Counted from the stretch's first letter, positions 8,419-18,604 are shown. The stretch is 64,000 nucleotides of DNA from JALYGY01 sp963800975 (GCA_963800975.1 CAWDDB010000009.1:75453-139452); one strand, 5' to 3'. Program-made: numbers and translations. Notes: generated by a model not told the origin, from the sequence alone.

Positions 8419-8967
8419 TTATATGCCCGCCCCTTCCGCCACCAAACACGGCCGCTTCGAAAGCACGTCCTTTTGCGGCTCGGAGAGCGGGAGCGGTCCT
8501 CTGGCTACCCGTTCGCAGTTGGGATCCCGCTTTGCGAGCTTCCGCTTGGCTGGCTCCTGCTTGGCATTTCCTCGCCTGGCGGGTGCCCTCTCGACCCTGG
8601 GCGCCGGCTGTTGACCAAGCACCTCCACCTCCACAACGTCAGCACCAACGGCGGTCAGCCCGATATCCTCGGCCGCCGCCTGCGAGAGATCCAGGTCCCT
8701 CCCGGGGGCGTAGGGGCCCCGGTCGTTGACCCGGACCACCGTGCACTCCGCGTAACAGACCTGGAGCCTGGTGCCCATCGGCAGGGTCGGGTGAGCCGCC
8801 GTGTAGTCGTAGGGATCGAACACCTCCCCGCTGGCGGTCAGGTTCCCTTCGAGCCCAGGCCCGTACCAGCTCGAGAGCATCGGTTCGGCCCCAGCCTTGT
8901 CTTGAAACGCGGTCAGCGACGCAACCAACGCGCCGGCCACCACTAGCATCCTGAGTAAAGCCTTCAA
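8419..8967 (-). CDS. RlpA-like double-psi beta-barrel secreted protein
   Basis: The 182-residue product starts with a signal peptide (residues 1-27, ending near DKAGA). The RlpA/expansin-type double-psi beta-barrel follows at about 30-115: SSWYGPGLEGNLTASGEVFDPYDYTAAHPTLPMGTRLQV, then VVRVNDRGPY with the catalytic-type Asp and DLSQAAAEDIG. In Pseudomonas RlpA this fold is a lytic transglycosylase acting on naked glycan strands. The Lys/Arg/Pro-rich C-terminal 60 residues are probably disordered. A role in peptidoglycan remodelling outside the membrane is likely. Confidence 0.85.
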   Translation of the reverse strand: MKALLRMLVVAGALVASLTAFQDKAGAEPMLSSWYGPGLEGNLTASGEVFDPYDYTAAHPTLPMGTRLQVCYAECTVVRVNDRGPYAPGRDLDLSQAAAEDIGLTAVGADVVEVEVLGQQPAPRVERAPARRGNAKQEPAKRKLAKRDPNCERVARGPLPLSEPQKDVLSKRPCLVAEGAGI

Positions 8968-9172
8968 GAAGCCCCCTCCGGGTCTCTTGTACGACGACCG
9001 CAGGAGGCTACAACGTTAAATTAGTGTTTCAAGCTGTAACAAGCTGTTTCTTATACGGTATTGTGAATCTATTACATTGGGGCGCTCGGGCGGCTTGAAC
9101 CGCTTGGAAACGCGGTTTGCTGGGCTTTCTAGGGTTTCCCGAGGTGGAAAGCGGGGCTGGGGAGGCCCCGGA

Positions 9173-9634
9173 TCAGGTGTCGTTCAGCAGGTTGCGGTAT
9201 TTCGCGATCCTGGCCTCGAAAAGGGGGAGTTTGCGGTCCGCGGAGCGTTGAGCGCCGCGGGGCATAGTGCCGCTCGTTGCGAGCCGGACGAAGGCCTCGG
9301 AGACCCGGAGGGCGTGCGCGTACTCGCGGCGCCGTTCGTGCAGGGAGGCGAGCCGCTCGTAGGGCTGGCTGCCGACGAAACCGCTCGAGATGCTGACCTC
9401 GTAGAGCCCGATCGCCTTCTCCGGGTCGCCGTTTCGCAGGGCTCTCTCTGCCGCTTCGTGTCGTTCCACCGCCGCTTCGAAGCCGCGCAGCGGGTCGTCC
9501 TCGGTCCCGATCCTCCCCCGCTCCGCATCATCCAGACCGAACAAAGGCGCGGACCGCGCCGGGGGCCGGGAAGAGCCCCCGCCGAAGATGTCCCGCAACC
9601 GCCTCAAGACCACCGAAGCACCTCCTCCAGACAT
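9173..9634 (-). CDS. Hypothetical helical/TPR-like protein
   Basis: The product is 153 residues from the start MSGGGASVV, which is preceded by no better choice; the frame is open further upstream. Residues 45-130 look like one or two TPR-type helical hairpins: HEAAERALRNGDPEKAIGLYEVSI and YERLASLHERRREYAHALRVSEAFVRLA. It has no signal peptide. I cannot assign a function; the helical hairpins suggest a protein-interaction scaffold. Confidence 0.55.
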   Translation of the reverse strand: MSGGGASVVLRRLRDIFGGGSSRPPARSAPLFGLDDAERGRIGTEDDPLRGFEAAVERHEAAERALRNGDPEKAIGLYEVSISSGFVGSQPYERLASLHERRREYAHALRVSEAFVRLATSGTMPRGAQRSADRKLPLFEARIAKYRNLLNDT

Positions 9635-9727
9635 GCTCGTTCGGAGTATAGCCGTGCGCCGGGGTGTCTGGGCGTCGGCCCGTAGCACCGCCCTGGGCGT
9701 GGGTCGGTTATCATGGGCCAGGTAGGG

Positions 9728-10236
9728 ATGACCGGGGCGACCAAAAAGCTGGCTCTTTGCGCGCTGCTTGCGCTTGCACCCTTCGGGTGGGTGCAAGCGT
9801 AAACGAGCCTGCCTTGCCAGAAGAAGAGCCTAACATAGTGTTCATAATGACCGACGACAGCGATCTCTACGCCTACGAGCGGGCCATGCCACAGACCTAG
9901 GAGCTGGTGGCGGGCGAGGGCGTTACGTTCGAGAACGCGACGTACTCGCACTCCCTGTGTTGCCCATCCCGGGTTTCCATGCTGCGCGGCCAGTACCCGC
10001 ACAACACCGGCGTCTGGGCCAACTACCCGCCGAACGGGGGCTTCTCGGCCTACCACCTCTGGCTGAAACCCGGAGAAGAGGAGTACTACGATCTGGTCAC
10101 GGATCCCTACCAGCTAGACAACATACTGGCCGGCGGGCAAGGAGACACTGACGCGGCCGAGATGCGGCGCGTCCTGGACAACTTCGCCTCGTGCTCTGGC
10201 CAGGTGTCGTGCCAAGACGCCGGTCTGGGCAGGTAA
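9728..10236 (+). pseudogene. Sulfatase relic (nonsense codon, frameshift, large deletion)
   Basis: From ATG 9728 there is a signal-peptide-like start (KKLALCALLALAPFG) that runs into a stop near 9800. In another frame follow PNIVFIMTDDSDLYAYERAMPQT, a TAG at 9898-9900 where relatives have Gln, then the formylglycine motif CCPSR with GQYPHNTGV. After GGFSAYH the sequence jumps straight to the C-terminal part (LWLKPGEEEYYDLVTDPYQLDN). About 280 residues including the catalytic His/Lys segment are deleted. The Cys-bearing tail resembles that of the intact sulfatase at 39.9-41.3 kb. This is true decay, not a sequencing error. Confidence 0.85.
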
Positions 10237-10338
10237 GACAAGAGGCGCCTCGAGCGCCTGGCGTCTCCGCGCGTACCGCGGCTCGCCGATGCCCGTCGTA
10301 TAATCCCCGGTCCCTGCAGGCCATGAGAGGGGAACGCG

Positions 10339-12132
10339 TTGGCCCACGAGTTTTCCAGATACCTCAAGATCCGGGGCGCCTGGGGGGCGAGCTGGTCCCC
10401 CGACGGTGGGCGGCTCTCTTTTCTGACCGAGATCACCGGCGTCCCGCAAGTCTGGGAGGTCTCGGCTGGCGGCCCGTCCTGGCCGGAGCAGCTGACCTTC
10501 TACGAGGAGCGAGTCTCGGGCGCCGAGTACTCGCCGACGGAGGGCCGGCTCCTCTTCGGCATGGACGTCGGCGGCAACGAGCGGACCCAGCTCTTCGTGC
10601 TCGAGGGCGGCGAGGTCACCGACCTCACGCGTGCCCCCGACGCCATCCACTACTCGGGCGGTTTCTCGCCGGACGGTTCGCGCGTCGCCTACACGGCGAC
10701 CCGCCGCAACGGCACCGACTTCGACGTCTTCGTGCAGCGGCTCGGGGGCGAGCCCGAGACGGTCTGGGAGGTCGCAGGCTACCACACCGTCTCCGGCTGG
10801 GCGCCTGACGGTTCGTTCCTCGTCGTCTCGCGTCACCACTCCAACCTGAACAACGACCTGTACAGGCTGGATCTCGAGAGCGGCGAGGCCGCGTTGCTCA
10901 CGCCTCACGAGGGCGACGCCCGCTTCTCGGGCGCGCGCGTCGTGCCCGGTGGCGGCAGCGCCTACCTGGCCACGGACAGGGACGGGGACTTCATGCGGCT
11001 CGCGCGGCTCGACCTCTCGACGCTCGAGCTTACCTACCTGACGCCGGACGACTGGGACGTGGAGGGCGTGGAGCTCTCCAGGGACGGCCGCTACCTGCTC
11101 GCGAGCCGCAACGTGGAGGGGTACTCCGACCTCGTGCTCTTCTCGGGCGGGGGGAGGCGCATGCCGGACGTGCGGTTGCCCGAGTGCATCGTCGGCGGCT
11201 TCGAGTTCTCGCCCGACTCGAGGAGGCTCGCCTTCACGCTCGTCGGGCCTACGCGAAACCCCGACGTGTGGACGCTCGACCTGCCCGACGGCGAGCCGCG
11301 CCAGGTCACCCGCTCCACCACCGCAGGGATACCGAGGAGCTCGTTCCGGCGGCCCCGCCTCGTGCGTTACCCCAGCTTCGACGGGCGCGAGATACCGGCC
11401 CTCTATTACGAGCCCGAAGGAGCCGGGACGGACGCGCCCGTGATCGTCAACGTGCACGGCGGGCCGGAGAGCCAGTCGCGGCCGACCTTCGCACCCGTGA
11501 CGCAGTATCTCCTCGGCCGCGGCTACGCCGTGTTCCTTCCCAACGTGCGCGGCTCCACCGGCTACGGCAAAGCCTACACCCACCTCGACGACGTCCAGCT
11601 CAGGATGGACTCCGTGGCCGACCTGGCGCGAGCCGCCGGGTGGCTGAGCGAGGAGGGGCACGAGCGGGTCGCGGTCATGGGCGGATCGTACGGCGGGTTC
11701 ATGGTCCTCGCCGCGCTCACCGAGTACCCCGAGCTCTGGAGCGCCGGGGTGGATATCGTGGGGATAGCAAACCTCGTGACCTTCCTCGAGAACACCGGCA
11801 GCTACCGCCGCGGCCTGCGAGAGCCCGAGTACGGCTCCCTGCGCGACGACCGCGGCTTCCTCGAGTCCATAAGCCCCATACACAAGGCCGGCGAGATACG
11901 CGCGCCGCTCATGGTCATCCACGGCAAGAACGACCCCAGGGTGCCGGTCGGGGAGGCGGAGCAGATCGTCGAGAGGGTGCGGGAGAACGGCGGGCAGGTC
12001 GAGTACCTGCTCTACGAGGACGAGGGCCACGGCCTCGCGAAGCTCGCGAACCGCCTCGACGCCTACCCAAGGATAGCCGCCTTCCTGGACCAGCATCTCG
12101 CCGCCCGCGAGGACGGGACGACCGTGGCGTAG
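10339..12132 (+). CDS. S9 family peptidase (prolyl oligopeptidase-type aminopeptidase)
   Basis: The 597-residue protein has an N-terminal beta-propeller (about 1-340) with repeated SPDG blades (SWSPDGGRLSF, GFSPDGSRVAY, EFSPDSRRLAF), followed by an alpha/beta-hydrolase. The catalytic triad is visible: Ser450 in GGSYGGF, Asp532 in GKNDPRVP and His564 in DEGHGL. Enzymes of this type cleave short peptides in the cytoplasm, often after Pro or acyl residues; there is no signal peptide. TTG 10339 is the start (AGAGGGG ahead of it). The alternative ATG at 10323 is in another frame. A strong hairpin follows. Confidence 0.92.
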   Translation: MAHEFSRYLKIRGAWGASWSPDGGRLSFLTEITGVPQVWEVSAGGPSWPEQLTFYEERVSGAEYSPTEGRLLFGMDVGGNERTQLFVLEGGEVTDLTRAPDAIHYSGGFSPDGSRVAYTATRRNGTDFDVFVQRLGGEPETVWEVAGYHTVSGWAPDGSFLVVSRHHSNLNNDLYRLDLESGEAALLTPHEGDARFSGARVVPGGGSAYLATDRDGDFMRLARLDLSTLELTYLTPDDWDVEGVELSRDGRYLLASRNVEGYSDLVLFSGGGRRMPDVRLPECIVGGFEFSPDSRRLAFTLVGPTRNPDVWTLDLPDGEPRQVTRSTTAGIPRSSFRRPRLVRYPSFDGREIPALYYEPEGAGTDAPVIVNVHGGPESQSRPTFAPVTQYLLGRGYAVFLPNVRGSTGYGKAYTHLDDVQLRMDSVADLARAAGWLSEEGHERVAVMGGSYGGFMVLAALTEYPELWSAGVDIVGIANLVTFLENTGSYRRGLREPEYGSLRDDRGFLESISPIHKAGEIRAPLMVIHGKNDPRVPVGEAEQIVERVRENGGQVEYLLYEDEGHGLAKLANRLDAYPRIAAFLDQHLAAREDGTTVA

Positions 12133-12133
12133 A

Positions 12134-12180
12134 GCGACGCCTCCACCGCCGCCCACCTCGGCCGGCGGTGGAGGCGTCGC
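12134..12180 (+). terminator. 17-bp-stem hairpin after the S9 peptidase gene
   Basis: A perfect stem at 12134-12150 and 12164-12180 encloses a 13-nt loop, starting 1 bp after the peptidase stop. It has no T-tract, which is common in such GC-rich genomes. Confidence 0.7.
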
Positions 12181-12373
12181 GCGCAGCGAAGCCCCTCTAC
12201 ACAGGACCCGAACCAGCGACCAACGAGCTGTCATTGATGGCCCCAGCTCAAGCATCCACTTCGGGATATTTGACCCGGATTGGCAGTCTTGTTATAAGAG
12301 ACGGTCGAGGGAAACGCGACACCCGTCTCCACTTTGATACGTGGAGGTGTTTGCGCGACATACGGAGGGAACT

Positions 12374-13998
12374 ATGGTCAAGCGGGTCGTGGTCACCGTC
12401 TTAGTTCTCGCGGGGCTCATGTTGCCGATGGCCGCGGGCGCATCGCCCTCCGCCGAATCCGTTGGTCTTCCGATGGCGGAAGCCGTCCAGGGTCTTGATG
12501 GTGGTGATCGACGCGTTTCGCCCCGGTTACATCGAGCGCTTCGACATGAAGAACGTCAAGGCCCTGATGGACCGGGACAGCTCCCAACGGCATCGTCGGC
12601 CACATGGCGGCCGAGACCGTCATCTCTCACAACGTCATGACCAGCGGGCTGTTCCGGCCATGGGCTGGTCCAACGAGGTCTACCGGGACGTGGACGACAC
12701 GCTCGGCCAGGGAGCCGGGACTACTACGTCACCAGCAGCCTGTCGTGCACCAGTTCAGGCCCTGACCAGGCGGCGGTTACCCAGCTCGGCGACTACCTTG
12801 ATCGCGCGCACCCGGGGGCAAGTTCGTCGCCATCGGCCAGAAGCCGACCGCCACTTGCCCCGCGGCGCAGCCGACGGACCCCGACGACAGCATCGTCACC
12901 TTGGGAGCCGCTCCTTGATTGCGACGGTGACGGCGTAGCCAACTGGCGCGGGCCGACCGGGGAGACGTCCGCCAACCGCGGGAGCGCTACACGGGCCGAC
13001 AGGCATGGGAAGGACGACGCCACCGGCGTGGATGTACCGCTCGACGGCAACCGCTTCGTCCGGGGACGACCGGCGCACCTCGGGGGCGACGTTGGGCCGC
13101 GGACGCGACCGTCGACGTGATCCGCAACGAGCCCGACTGGCGCGGCATGCTCGTGAGCATGGGGGACGTGGACAAGGCGGGGCACATGTGGGGTCCCGAG
13201 GATGCCGGTTCGACACGGGCAGCACCGACGAACAGGCGCACCTGGAGTTTGCGGTGAAGACCGCGGACGAGCAGGTGGGTAAGATCGTCGCCGCCCTTGA
13301 AGCGCAGGAGTTGGACGACGAGACCCTGGTCGTGCTCACGACCGATCACGCGGTGCAGCAGGCCGTCCGTTTCCACGGCGTGAACGAGCTGGACCGATCC
13401 AACTACAACTGGTACTACGGCAAGGATTCCGACGAGGAGTACCTCGATCCGAGCCCCGCGATCAGCCGATGATCGACACGGCAACATCGACTTTATGTAC
13501 CAAGACGGGCACGTCGCGGCGTGGCTGAACGACCGGTCCAACAGGAACTCAAGCAGGCGGCACGGGTCATGAGAACGCTGCCGGACGTGGTAGCCACCTA
13601 CTACCGGCAAGGACGCGCTACAACCTTACCTGGACCGGCTCGATGACCCGCTCCGAACGGGCGTGGTGGGCGCGGCATAAAGGCATCGTCCAGACGATGG
13701 CGGCGCCCTACGGTCCAGAGTGGTGAGGGCACATGCCCTTATAACGGACATCTTAGGGTGGGGTGATCCCGGAGGGAAAAAAGGGATCCAACGCATCCCG
13801 ATCGTCCTCGCCGGGCCCGGCGTCGAGCCCGGCGCCAGGCCGAGAAAGGAAGCCAGGCTGGTCGATCTCTTACCCACGATCCTCGACCTGATAGACGTGC
13901 CGCAGGATCCGCACATCATCTCGACGGAACCGCACTGCCGGTACGCCAGCGTGAAGGGGCAGAGGGAGGTTGAGCGGCGTCCGCTAACAGCACTGTAG
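12374..13998 (+). pseudogene. Type I phosphodiesterase/alkaline-phosphatase-superfamily gene, heavily decayed
   Basis: ATG 12374 gives a signal peptide (VVVTVLVLAGLMLPMAAGA). Homologous pieces then continue in changing frames: VLMVVIDAFRPGYIERFDMKNVKALM, VGHMAAETVISHNVMTSGLF, GWSNEVYRDVD and FVAIGQKPTA. Further on come DVIRNEPDWRGMLVSMGDVDKAGHMWGPEDA, VKTADEQVGKIVAALEAQ, LVVLTTDHA, then a C-terminal RIPIVLAGPGVEPG and ARLVDLLPTILDLIDVPQD. These are metal- and nucleophile-region landmarks of the alkaline phosphatase superfamily (VVIDAFRP..., TTDHA). At least six frame changes occur, so no functional protein is possible. It probably encoded a secreted phosphatase or nucleotide pyrophosphatase. 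Confidence 0.8.
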
Positions 13999-14019
13999 TC
14001 AGCGGCTACACGCAAAGTC

Positions 14020-16668
14020 ATGAACCCGTCGGGTAGGTCTCCGGTCGGCTGGAGATCGAGATACCGTCCGCTCGCGTGGTGCGCGTTTGCGGCGTTGATC
14101 TTACTGAGCCTCGCGATGCCGGCCGCGGCCCAGGACGGACCCAGGCCCCCCACGCTCTCCGTCGGCGACCGGCTCGAAGACCGCAGATACGTCGCCACCG
14201 GAACGCGTGCCTACGTGGTCGGCACGCAGGAGGGGCGGTTCCCCGCCATGGGCTTCCACACGCGCGGTGAGATGGGCGGCATCTGGTCGCCCCCGATCAA
14301 GCTGCTCGACGGCCTCTGGTTCGGCATCAACAACAGCTGGATCGGGCCCTCCACCCGCTTCACAAGCGGCTACGGGCACGTGAGGATGAGACTACCCGGG
14401 CCCGAGGGGCTACAGGTGACCCGCACGGACTTCGTGCCGGACGGCAGGCGCGCCGTCCTCGTCGGCCTCGCCATCACGACGGGCGACGCGCAGAAGACGC
14501 TCACCCTCAGGATGGACGCGCACTCCGAGCTGATGGGGGCCTACCCGTGGGGCGAGACCGGCCCGTCCCAGAGCGAGCACAACCTGCCCGACACGGTCGC
14601 GGTCGAGGGCAAGAACCTCGTGTTCCGCGAGCGGGGCAAGCCGCCCGCCAACAACGCCCTCGGCGCACGACTGGGCGGCCGTCGTGGGGTCGAGCCTCAC
14701 CCCGGAGGGAGCGAGACGGGACAGGGGTACCGCGGACCCCAGAGCCCCCCGGTCAGGTGCCCACCGTCGCCAGACGAGGCGCCGGAGAGGTGCGACGACA
14801 CCACCTACGGCGAGGGCAGGGGCGGCCAGCTCCGCTACCGGATCGAGATCCCGGCCAACTCGACCCGGAACGTCTGGTTCGCCGTGGCCGGGGCCGACCT
14901 GGACGCAGACACCCCCGCCGGCCCTGCGCCCGACGGGGCGCTAGACGTCGCGCTCGCCGAGCAGGCGGCCGTCCTGCAGAATCCGGGGGCGCTGCTGCGG
15001 GACAAGATCGACGAGCGGCTCGCGCTGCGCGAGAACACGCGGCTCGACATCCCCGGCAACCGCGAGCTGCAGGACAGCATAGACTGGAGCAAGCAAAACC
15101 TGGCCGACTCGGTGCAGGTTGCCGAGGACCTCGACGTCAGGGAGACCAACGCAGGCGAGAACTACCCGCCACCCGAGGGCACGTTACCCGAGGCCAGGTT
15201 CCTCGGGGCCGGGTTCCCGGACTACCAGTGGCTCTTCGGCACGGACGGCGAGTACACCGCGTTCGCAAGCGTGGGCGTGGGCCAGTTCGAGCCCATAAAG
15301 GACCACCTGCGGGCGCTCAAGGAGGTCAGCGAGATAGACAATGGCGACTCGGGCAAGGTCGTGCACGAGGTCGTCACCGACGGGACGGTCTTCTTCGGGT
15401 CCAACGCGGACGACGGCAACACCGACGAGACGGCCAAGTTCCCCTCGGCCGTCGCCCTGATCTGGCGCTGGACCGGCGACAACGACTTCCGCGACGAGAT
15501 GTACGGCTTCTCGAAGGCGAACATGGACTACATCTTCCGCGAGCTGGACGAGGACAAAGACGGCTGGCCCGAGGGCCTCGGCAACGTCGAGCGCGAGGGC
15601 ATGGGCGAGGAGAAGCTGGACAACGCCGTCTACACCATCCGCGGCCTGCTCGACCTGGCCGACATGGCACAGAGCAAGGGCGAACTCGAGACCGCCAGGG
15701 AGGCGCGCCTGCGGGCTCGCGGCATGATCTCCCGTTTCGAGGACGAGTGGTGGTTCGGGCGCGAGGCCGCGACGCAGTACGCCGACTCGCTCGACCGCTC
15801 GCCGCTCGGCGGCGCCAACGACAGGATCTTCCAGCGGCACTGGATCGGGACCACCCCGATGGACGTCGACCTCGTCGACAGGTTCGGGCGGACCTCGCCC
15901 GGCCTGGCGACGCGCGAGCACGGCCTCGCCGCGCTCCAGGAGCGGGAGCTCGGCTGCTACACGGACGAGTTCGGCATGTACCACACCGGCACCGGCCCGT
16001 CCGAGGCAGGCAACCCAGGCCCGAGCTGCGACCGGCACACCTCCGAGGTGCCGAGCGAGCGCAACATATTCACGCTGAACACCGCGATCATGGCCGTGGG
16101 CGAGGGCAACTACGGCAGGCTCGGCGACGATGCGCAGCGCCGCTACACCAACGCCAACGCCCGTCTGCAATTCATACCTGACGAGCAGCCAGGCGCCATG
16201 CCTGAGATAGCGCCCTCCCCAGACTACGGCCGGTCCATAGACAAGCCGCTGAACGAGCGGGCGATGGTCCTGCAGGCGTGGGGCGCCTACGGCACCATCT
16301 GGCCCGTCCTGCACCAGCACCTTGGCATCCGCCCGGACATGGGGCGCGAAGAGCTCGAGGTCGTACCCCAGGTGCCGCCAGGCACGCCGAGCCTCTCCGG
16401 CGAGAACATCCTCCTCGGCGACGGCTCGGTGGCCGTGGGCGCGGAAGCCGAAGACGGCACCTATACGACCACCGTGGATCCGGATGTAGAGCTGACGGAG
16501 CTGCTCATCGGGCACACGGTGCCAAGGAACGCGGAGGTCTCCTCCGTCACCCTGAACGGTGCCCCGGTCGCCGACTTCGAGGTCCGCATCACCAACCGTG
16601 GCAAGGAGGTGACGGCCGACGCGGCAACGAGCGGCGAGCAGACGCTCGTCGTCGAGACCGCGCCGTAA
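14020..16668 (+). CDS. Secreted six-hairpin glycosidase-like protein (882 aa)
   Basis: The protein has an N-terminal signal peptide (residues about 16-38, ending AMPAAAQ). A beta-sandwich N-domain (about 40-300) follows, then an (alpha/alpha)6-type domain (about 330-770) with repeated Trp/Gly-rich helical hairpins such as YQWLFGTDGEY, LIWRWTGDNDF and DEDKDGWPEGLGN. A small C-terminal beta domain closes it. This layout fits six-hairpin glycosidases of the amylo-1,6-glucosidase/GH15-like kind that hydrolyse extracellular glycans; the substrate is not evident. Residues about 216-236 look frameshifted: the neighbouring frame carries the better AHDWAAVVGSSLTPEG segment, and the original frame resumes at GYRGPQ. 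That implies a compensating pair of indels at about 14660 and 14715. It starts 21 bp after the decayed phosphatase gene. Confidence 0.7.
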   Translation: MNPSGRSPVGWRSRYRPLAWCAFAALILLSLAMPAAAQDGPRPPTLSVGDRLEDRRYVATGTRAYVVGTQEGRFPAMGFHTRGEMGGIWSPPIKLLDGLWFGINNSWIGPSTRFTSGYGHVRMRLPGPEGLQVTRTDFVPDGRRAVLVGLAITTGDAQKTLTLRMDAHSELMGAYPWGETGPSQSEHNLPDTVAVEGKNLVFRERGKPPANNALGARLGGRRGVEPHPGGSETGQGYRGPQSPPVRCPPSPDEAPERCDDTTYGEGRGGQLRYRIEIPANSTRNVWFAVAGADLDADTPAGPAPDGALDVALAEQAAVLQNPGALLRDKIDERLALRENTRLDIPGNRELQDSIDWSKQNLADSVQVAEDLDVRETNAGENYPPPEGTLPEARFLGAGFPDYQWLFGTDGEYTAFASVGVGQFEPIKDHLRALKEVSEIDNGDSGKVVHEVVTDGTVFFGSNADDGNTDETAKFPSAVALIWRWTGDNDFRDEMYGFSKANMDYIFRELDEDKDGWPEGLGNVEREGMGEEKLDNAVYTIRGLLDLADMAQSKGELETAREARLRARGMISRFEDEWWFGREAATQYADSLDRSPLGGANDRIFQRHWIGTTPMDVDLVDRFGRTSPGLATREHGLAALQERELGCYTDEFGMYHTGTGPSEAGNPGPSCDRHTSEVPSERNIFTLNTAIMAVGEGNYGRLGDDAQRRYTNANARLQFIPDEQPGAMPEIAPSPDYGRSIDKPLNERAMVLQAWGAYGTIWPVLHQHLGIRPDMGREELEVVPQVPPGTPSLSGENILLGDGSVAVGAEAEDGTYTTTVDPDVELTELLIGHTVPRNAEVSSVTLNGAPVADFEVRITNRGKEVTADAATSGEQTLVVETAP

Positions 16669-17022
16669 AGCCCGGGAGCATACGCCGCGTCGGTTTGCGG
16701 GGGACGGCCCCTGGTCTCCCCCGCCGGGCCACCAAATCTACCCTCGGGGCCAGGGCACAGTCTTCGGGGCCGGGAGGTTAGCGGCGCCTCCTCGGGGTGG
16801 CCGGTGGGATCGGCGGAGCCCTTCGACAAGGCCAGCGCTGCCCGCAGATCTCCGCGACCCGTCCCCCGAACTTCACTCGCGTCGAGACCTTCGGCAGCCC
16901 CAACGTCCACTGGGTCCGCGTCACGGTAAACCCGCGAAACACCAGGGTGTTCGCATTCGAGCGCGAGATAGTCCAAGAAAACGTGACGCCGTAGGCGCCG
17001 GGGACGACAAGGAGGACAGATC
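16669..17022. other. Intergenic region, no gene supported
   Basis: These 354 bp separate two secreted-protein genes. They begin with GC-rich palindromic sequence after the glycosidase-like gene. A short open frame at 16797-16994 ends in FAFEREIVQENVTP, but it has no ribosome-binding site and no family resemblance; it may be a gene remnant. A ribosome-binding site AAGGAGGAC lies just before 17023. Confidence 0.4.
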
Positions 17023-18588
17023 ATGAACGCGGGCGAGAGAGGGTTGCGGCTGCTGGCGGTCCTGCTGGTGTTGCTGGCGAGCCTGGCCCCGGCTGCCGCA
17101 GGGCAGGATGGCCCTGTCTCCGGGAATCTACCGCTCGGCGATCCGGGCCTAGAGGAGACGCAGACCACCCGATCCGTCGCTCCGGGCCTGACCTACACGA
17201 GGATCGAACGCGGAGAGCGCTCGGGCGAGGACTTCTACACCGTGGACGTCGCGTTCGAGGCCAACGGCGCGGCCGCGGAGTCGGTCGCCAGAAACCTGCG
17301 GGAAGACGGCTACGAGCCTCGCGTCGAGAAGGTCTCGGACCGGGCGACGGACGATCCCAGGCGCGGGCCTCTAGGCTACCTGGTCCGCACCGGCTCCTTC
17401 GACGCCCGGGCCAGGGCCGACGCCCTGGCCTCCGAGCTCGTCGCAAAGGGATACGCCGAGTCGATCACGGTCTACACGGGCGAGGACGGCGGCAGGACCA
17501 CGGGGCCCTGGGTCGTCCACGTGCTTGAGGTGAGCCCCGACCGCTTCGCCGGGGAGGCTTCGCCCGAGCTTGCGACCGGGAGGATCCCCGGCAGGGAGCT
17601 ATTGACCTCTATCTCCGACCGCACGGACGCGCTGGCCGCGATAAACGGCGGGTACTTCGTGATCGAGGAGGCCGACGGGACGCCGGGCGACCTCGCGGGC
17701 ATCTCTGTCCTGGAGGGCGAGATCTCGAGCGAGGCAGTCGACGGCCGCACCAGCCTCCTGCTGCCCGAGGGCGACGTCGCGGGCGCCGACGTGGCGTCCC
17801 TCTCGGACTCGTACGCGGCAAGGTCTTCCGACGGGGCTAGCCGCGAGGTCGACGGCCTCAACCGCGAGCCAGGCCTAGTCCGCAGCTGCGGCGGCGACGG
17901 CGGGGACCGGCCGACCGAGCGTCCCAAGCACGACTTCACCTGCACGGACGGGAGCGAGCTGATCCTCTTCGAACCCATCTTCGGCTCCACGACCGAGGGG
18001 GGCGCGGGCGTCGAGGCCGTGCTCGACCCCTCGGGCGAGGTTGTCGAGCTGCGCCAGCGCCGCGGCAACCCCATCCCGCGGGACGGCTCCGTCCTCTCCG
18101 GCACCGGCAAGGCGGCCGGCTGGCTGCGCGCCCACGCGAGGCCGGGGGATACGATGCTCGTGAGGAAACGGGTCTCCTCCAGGGAAGGCGCGCCGCTCAT
18201 CGGGGAGACAAGCGTCGTGAACGGCGGACCGCGCCTCGTGCGGGACGGCGAGCCCGAGATAACCGCCAACGCCGAGGGCTTCGTCTGGCTCGAGGATCCC
18301 GAGTTCTACTACCGCTTCGGCGAGCGGCGCAACCCGCGCACCCTAGCGGGCTTCACGCGCGGAGGAACGCTGCTCCTCGTGGCGGTGGACGGGAGACGTC
18401 CCGGCTACAGCGTCGGCGCCAGCTTCGAGGAGAGCGCCAGGATAATGGAGGCGCTCGGGGCGGACGAGGCCGTGAACCTGGACGGCGGCGGCTCCACCGG
18501 CATGACGGTCGGAGGGCGGCTCGTCACCCGGCCCTCGGACACCACGGGCGAGAGGCCCGTCGGCGACGCGATCTTGCTGTTGCCATAA
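17023..18588 (+). CDS. Secreted SPOR plus phosphodiester glycosidase (NAGPA-like) protein
   Basis: The 521-residue protein begins with a signal peptide (residues 1-27). Residues about 60-150 form a SPOR-like pair of repeats (DFYTVDVAFEANGAAAESVARNLREDGY and YLVRTGSFDARARADALASELVAKGY), a fold that binds denuded peptidoglycan. From about 170 on is a phosphodiester glycosidase/NAGPA domain with AINGGYFV, TSVVNGGPRLV, RNPRTLAGF, LLLVAVDGRRPGYS and the C-terminal NLDGGGSTGM signature. Such domains cleave phosphodiester-linked sugars; in Gram-positive bacteria they are tied to the cell envelope or exopolysaccharide. AAGGAGGAC precedes the ATG. It converges on the cupin gene. Confidence 0.87.
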   Translation: MNAGERGLRLLAVLLVLLASLAPAAAGQDGPVSGNLPLGDPGLEETQTTRSVAPGLTYTRIERGERSGEDFYTVDVAFEANGAAAESVARNLREDGYEPRVEKVSDRATDDPRRGPLGYLVRTGSFDARARADALASELVAKGYAESITVYTGEDGGRTTGPWVVHVLEVSPDRFAGEASPELATGRIPGRELLTSISDRTDALAAINGGYFVIEEADGTPGDLAGISVLEGEISSEAVDGRTSLLLPEGDVAGADVASLSDSYAARSSDGASREVDGLNREPGLVRSCGGDGGDRPTERPKHDFTCTDGSELILFEPIFGSTTEGGAGVEAVLDPSGEVVELRQRRGNPIPRDGSVLSGTGKAAGWLRAHARPGDTMLVRKRVSSREGAPLIGETSVVNGGPRLVRDGEPEITANAEGFVWLEDPEFYYRFGERRNPRTLAGFTRGGTLLLVAVDGRRPGYSVGASFEESARIMEALGADEAVNLDGGGSTGMTVGGRLVTRPSDTTGERPVGDAILLLP

Positions 18589-18604
18589 CCCAAACCACTT
18601 GGCC

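Noticed and set aside
10114..12255. 713-codon open frame on the reverse strand across the S9 peptidase gene
   Set aside because: It is the antisense shadow of a GC-rich gene; the peptide is Arg/Gly/Pro/Val-rich with no family motif, while the forward frame has a full catalytic triad.
16797..16994. 65-codon forward frame between two secreted-protein genes
   Set aside because: No ribosome-binding site, mixed composition, no family; kept only as possible debris.
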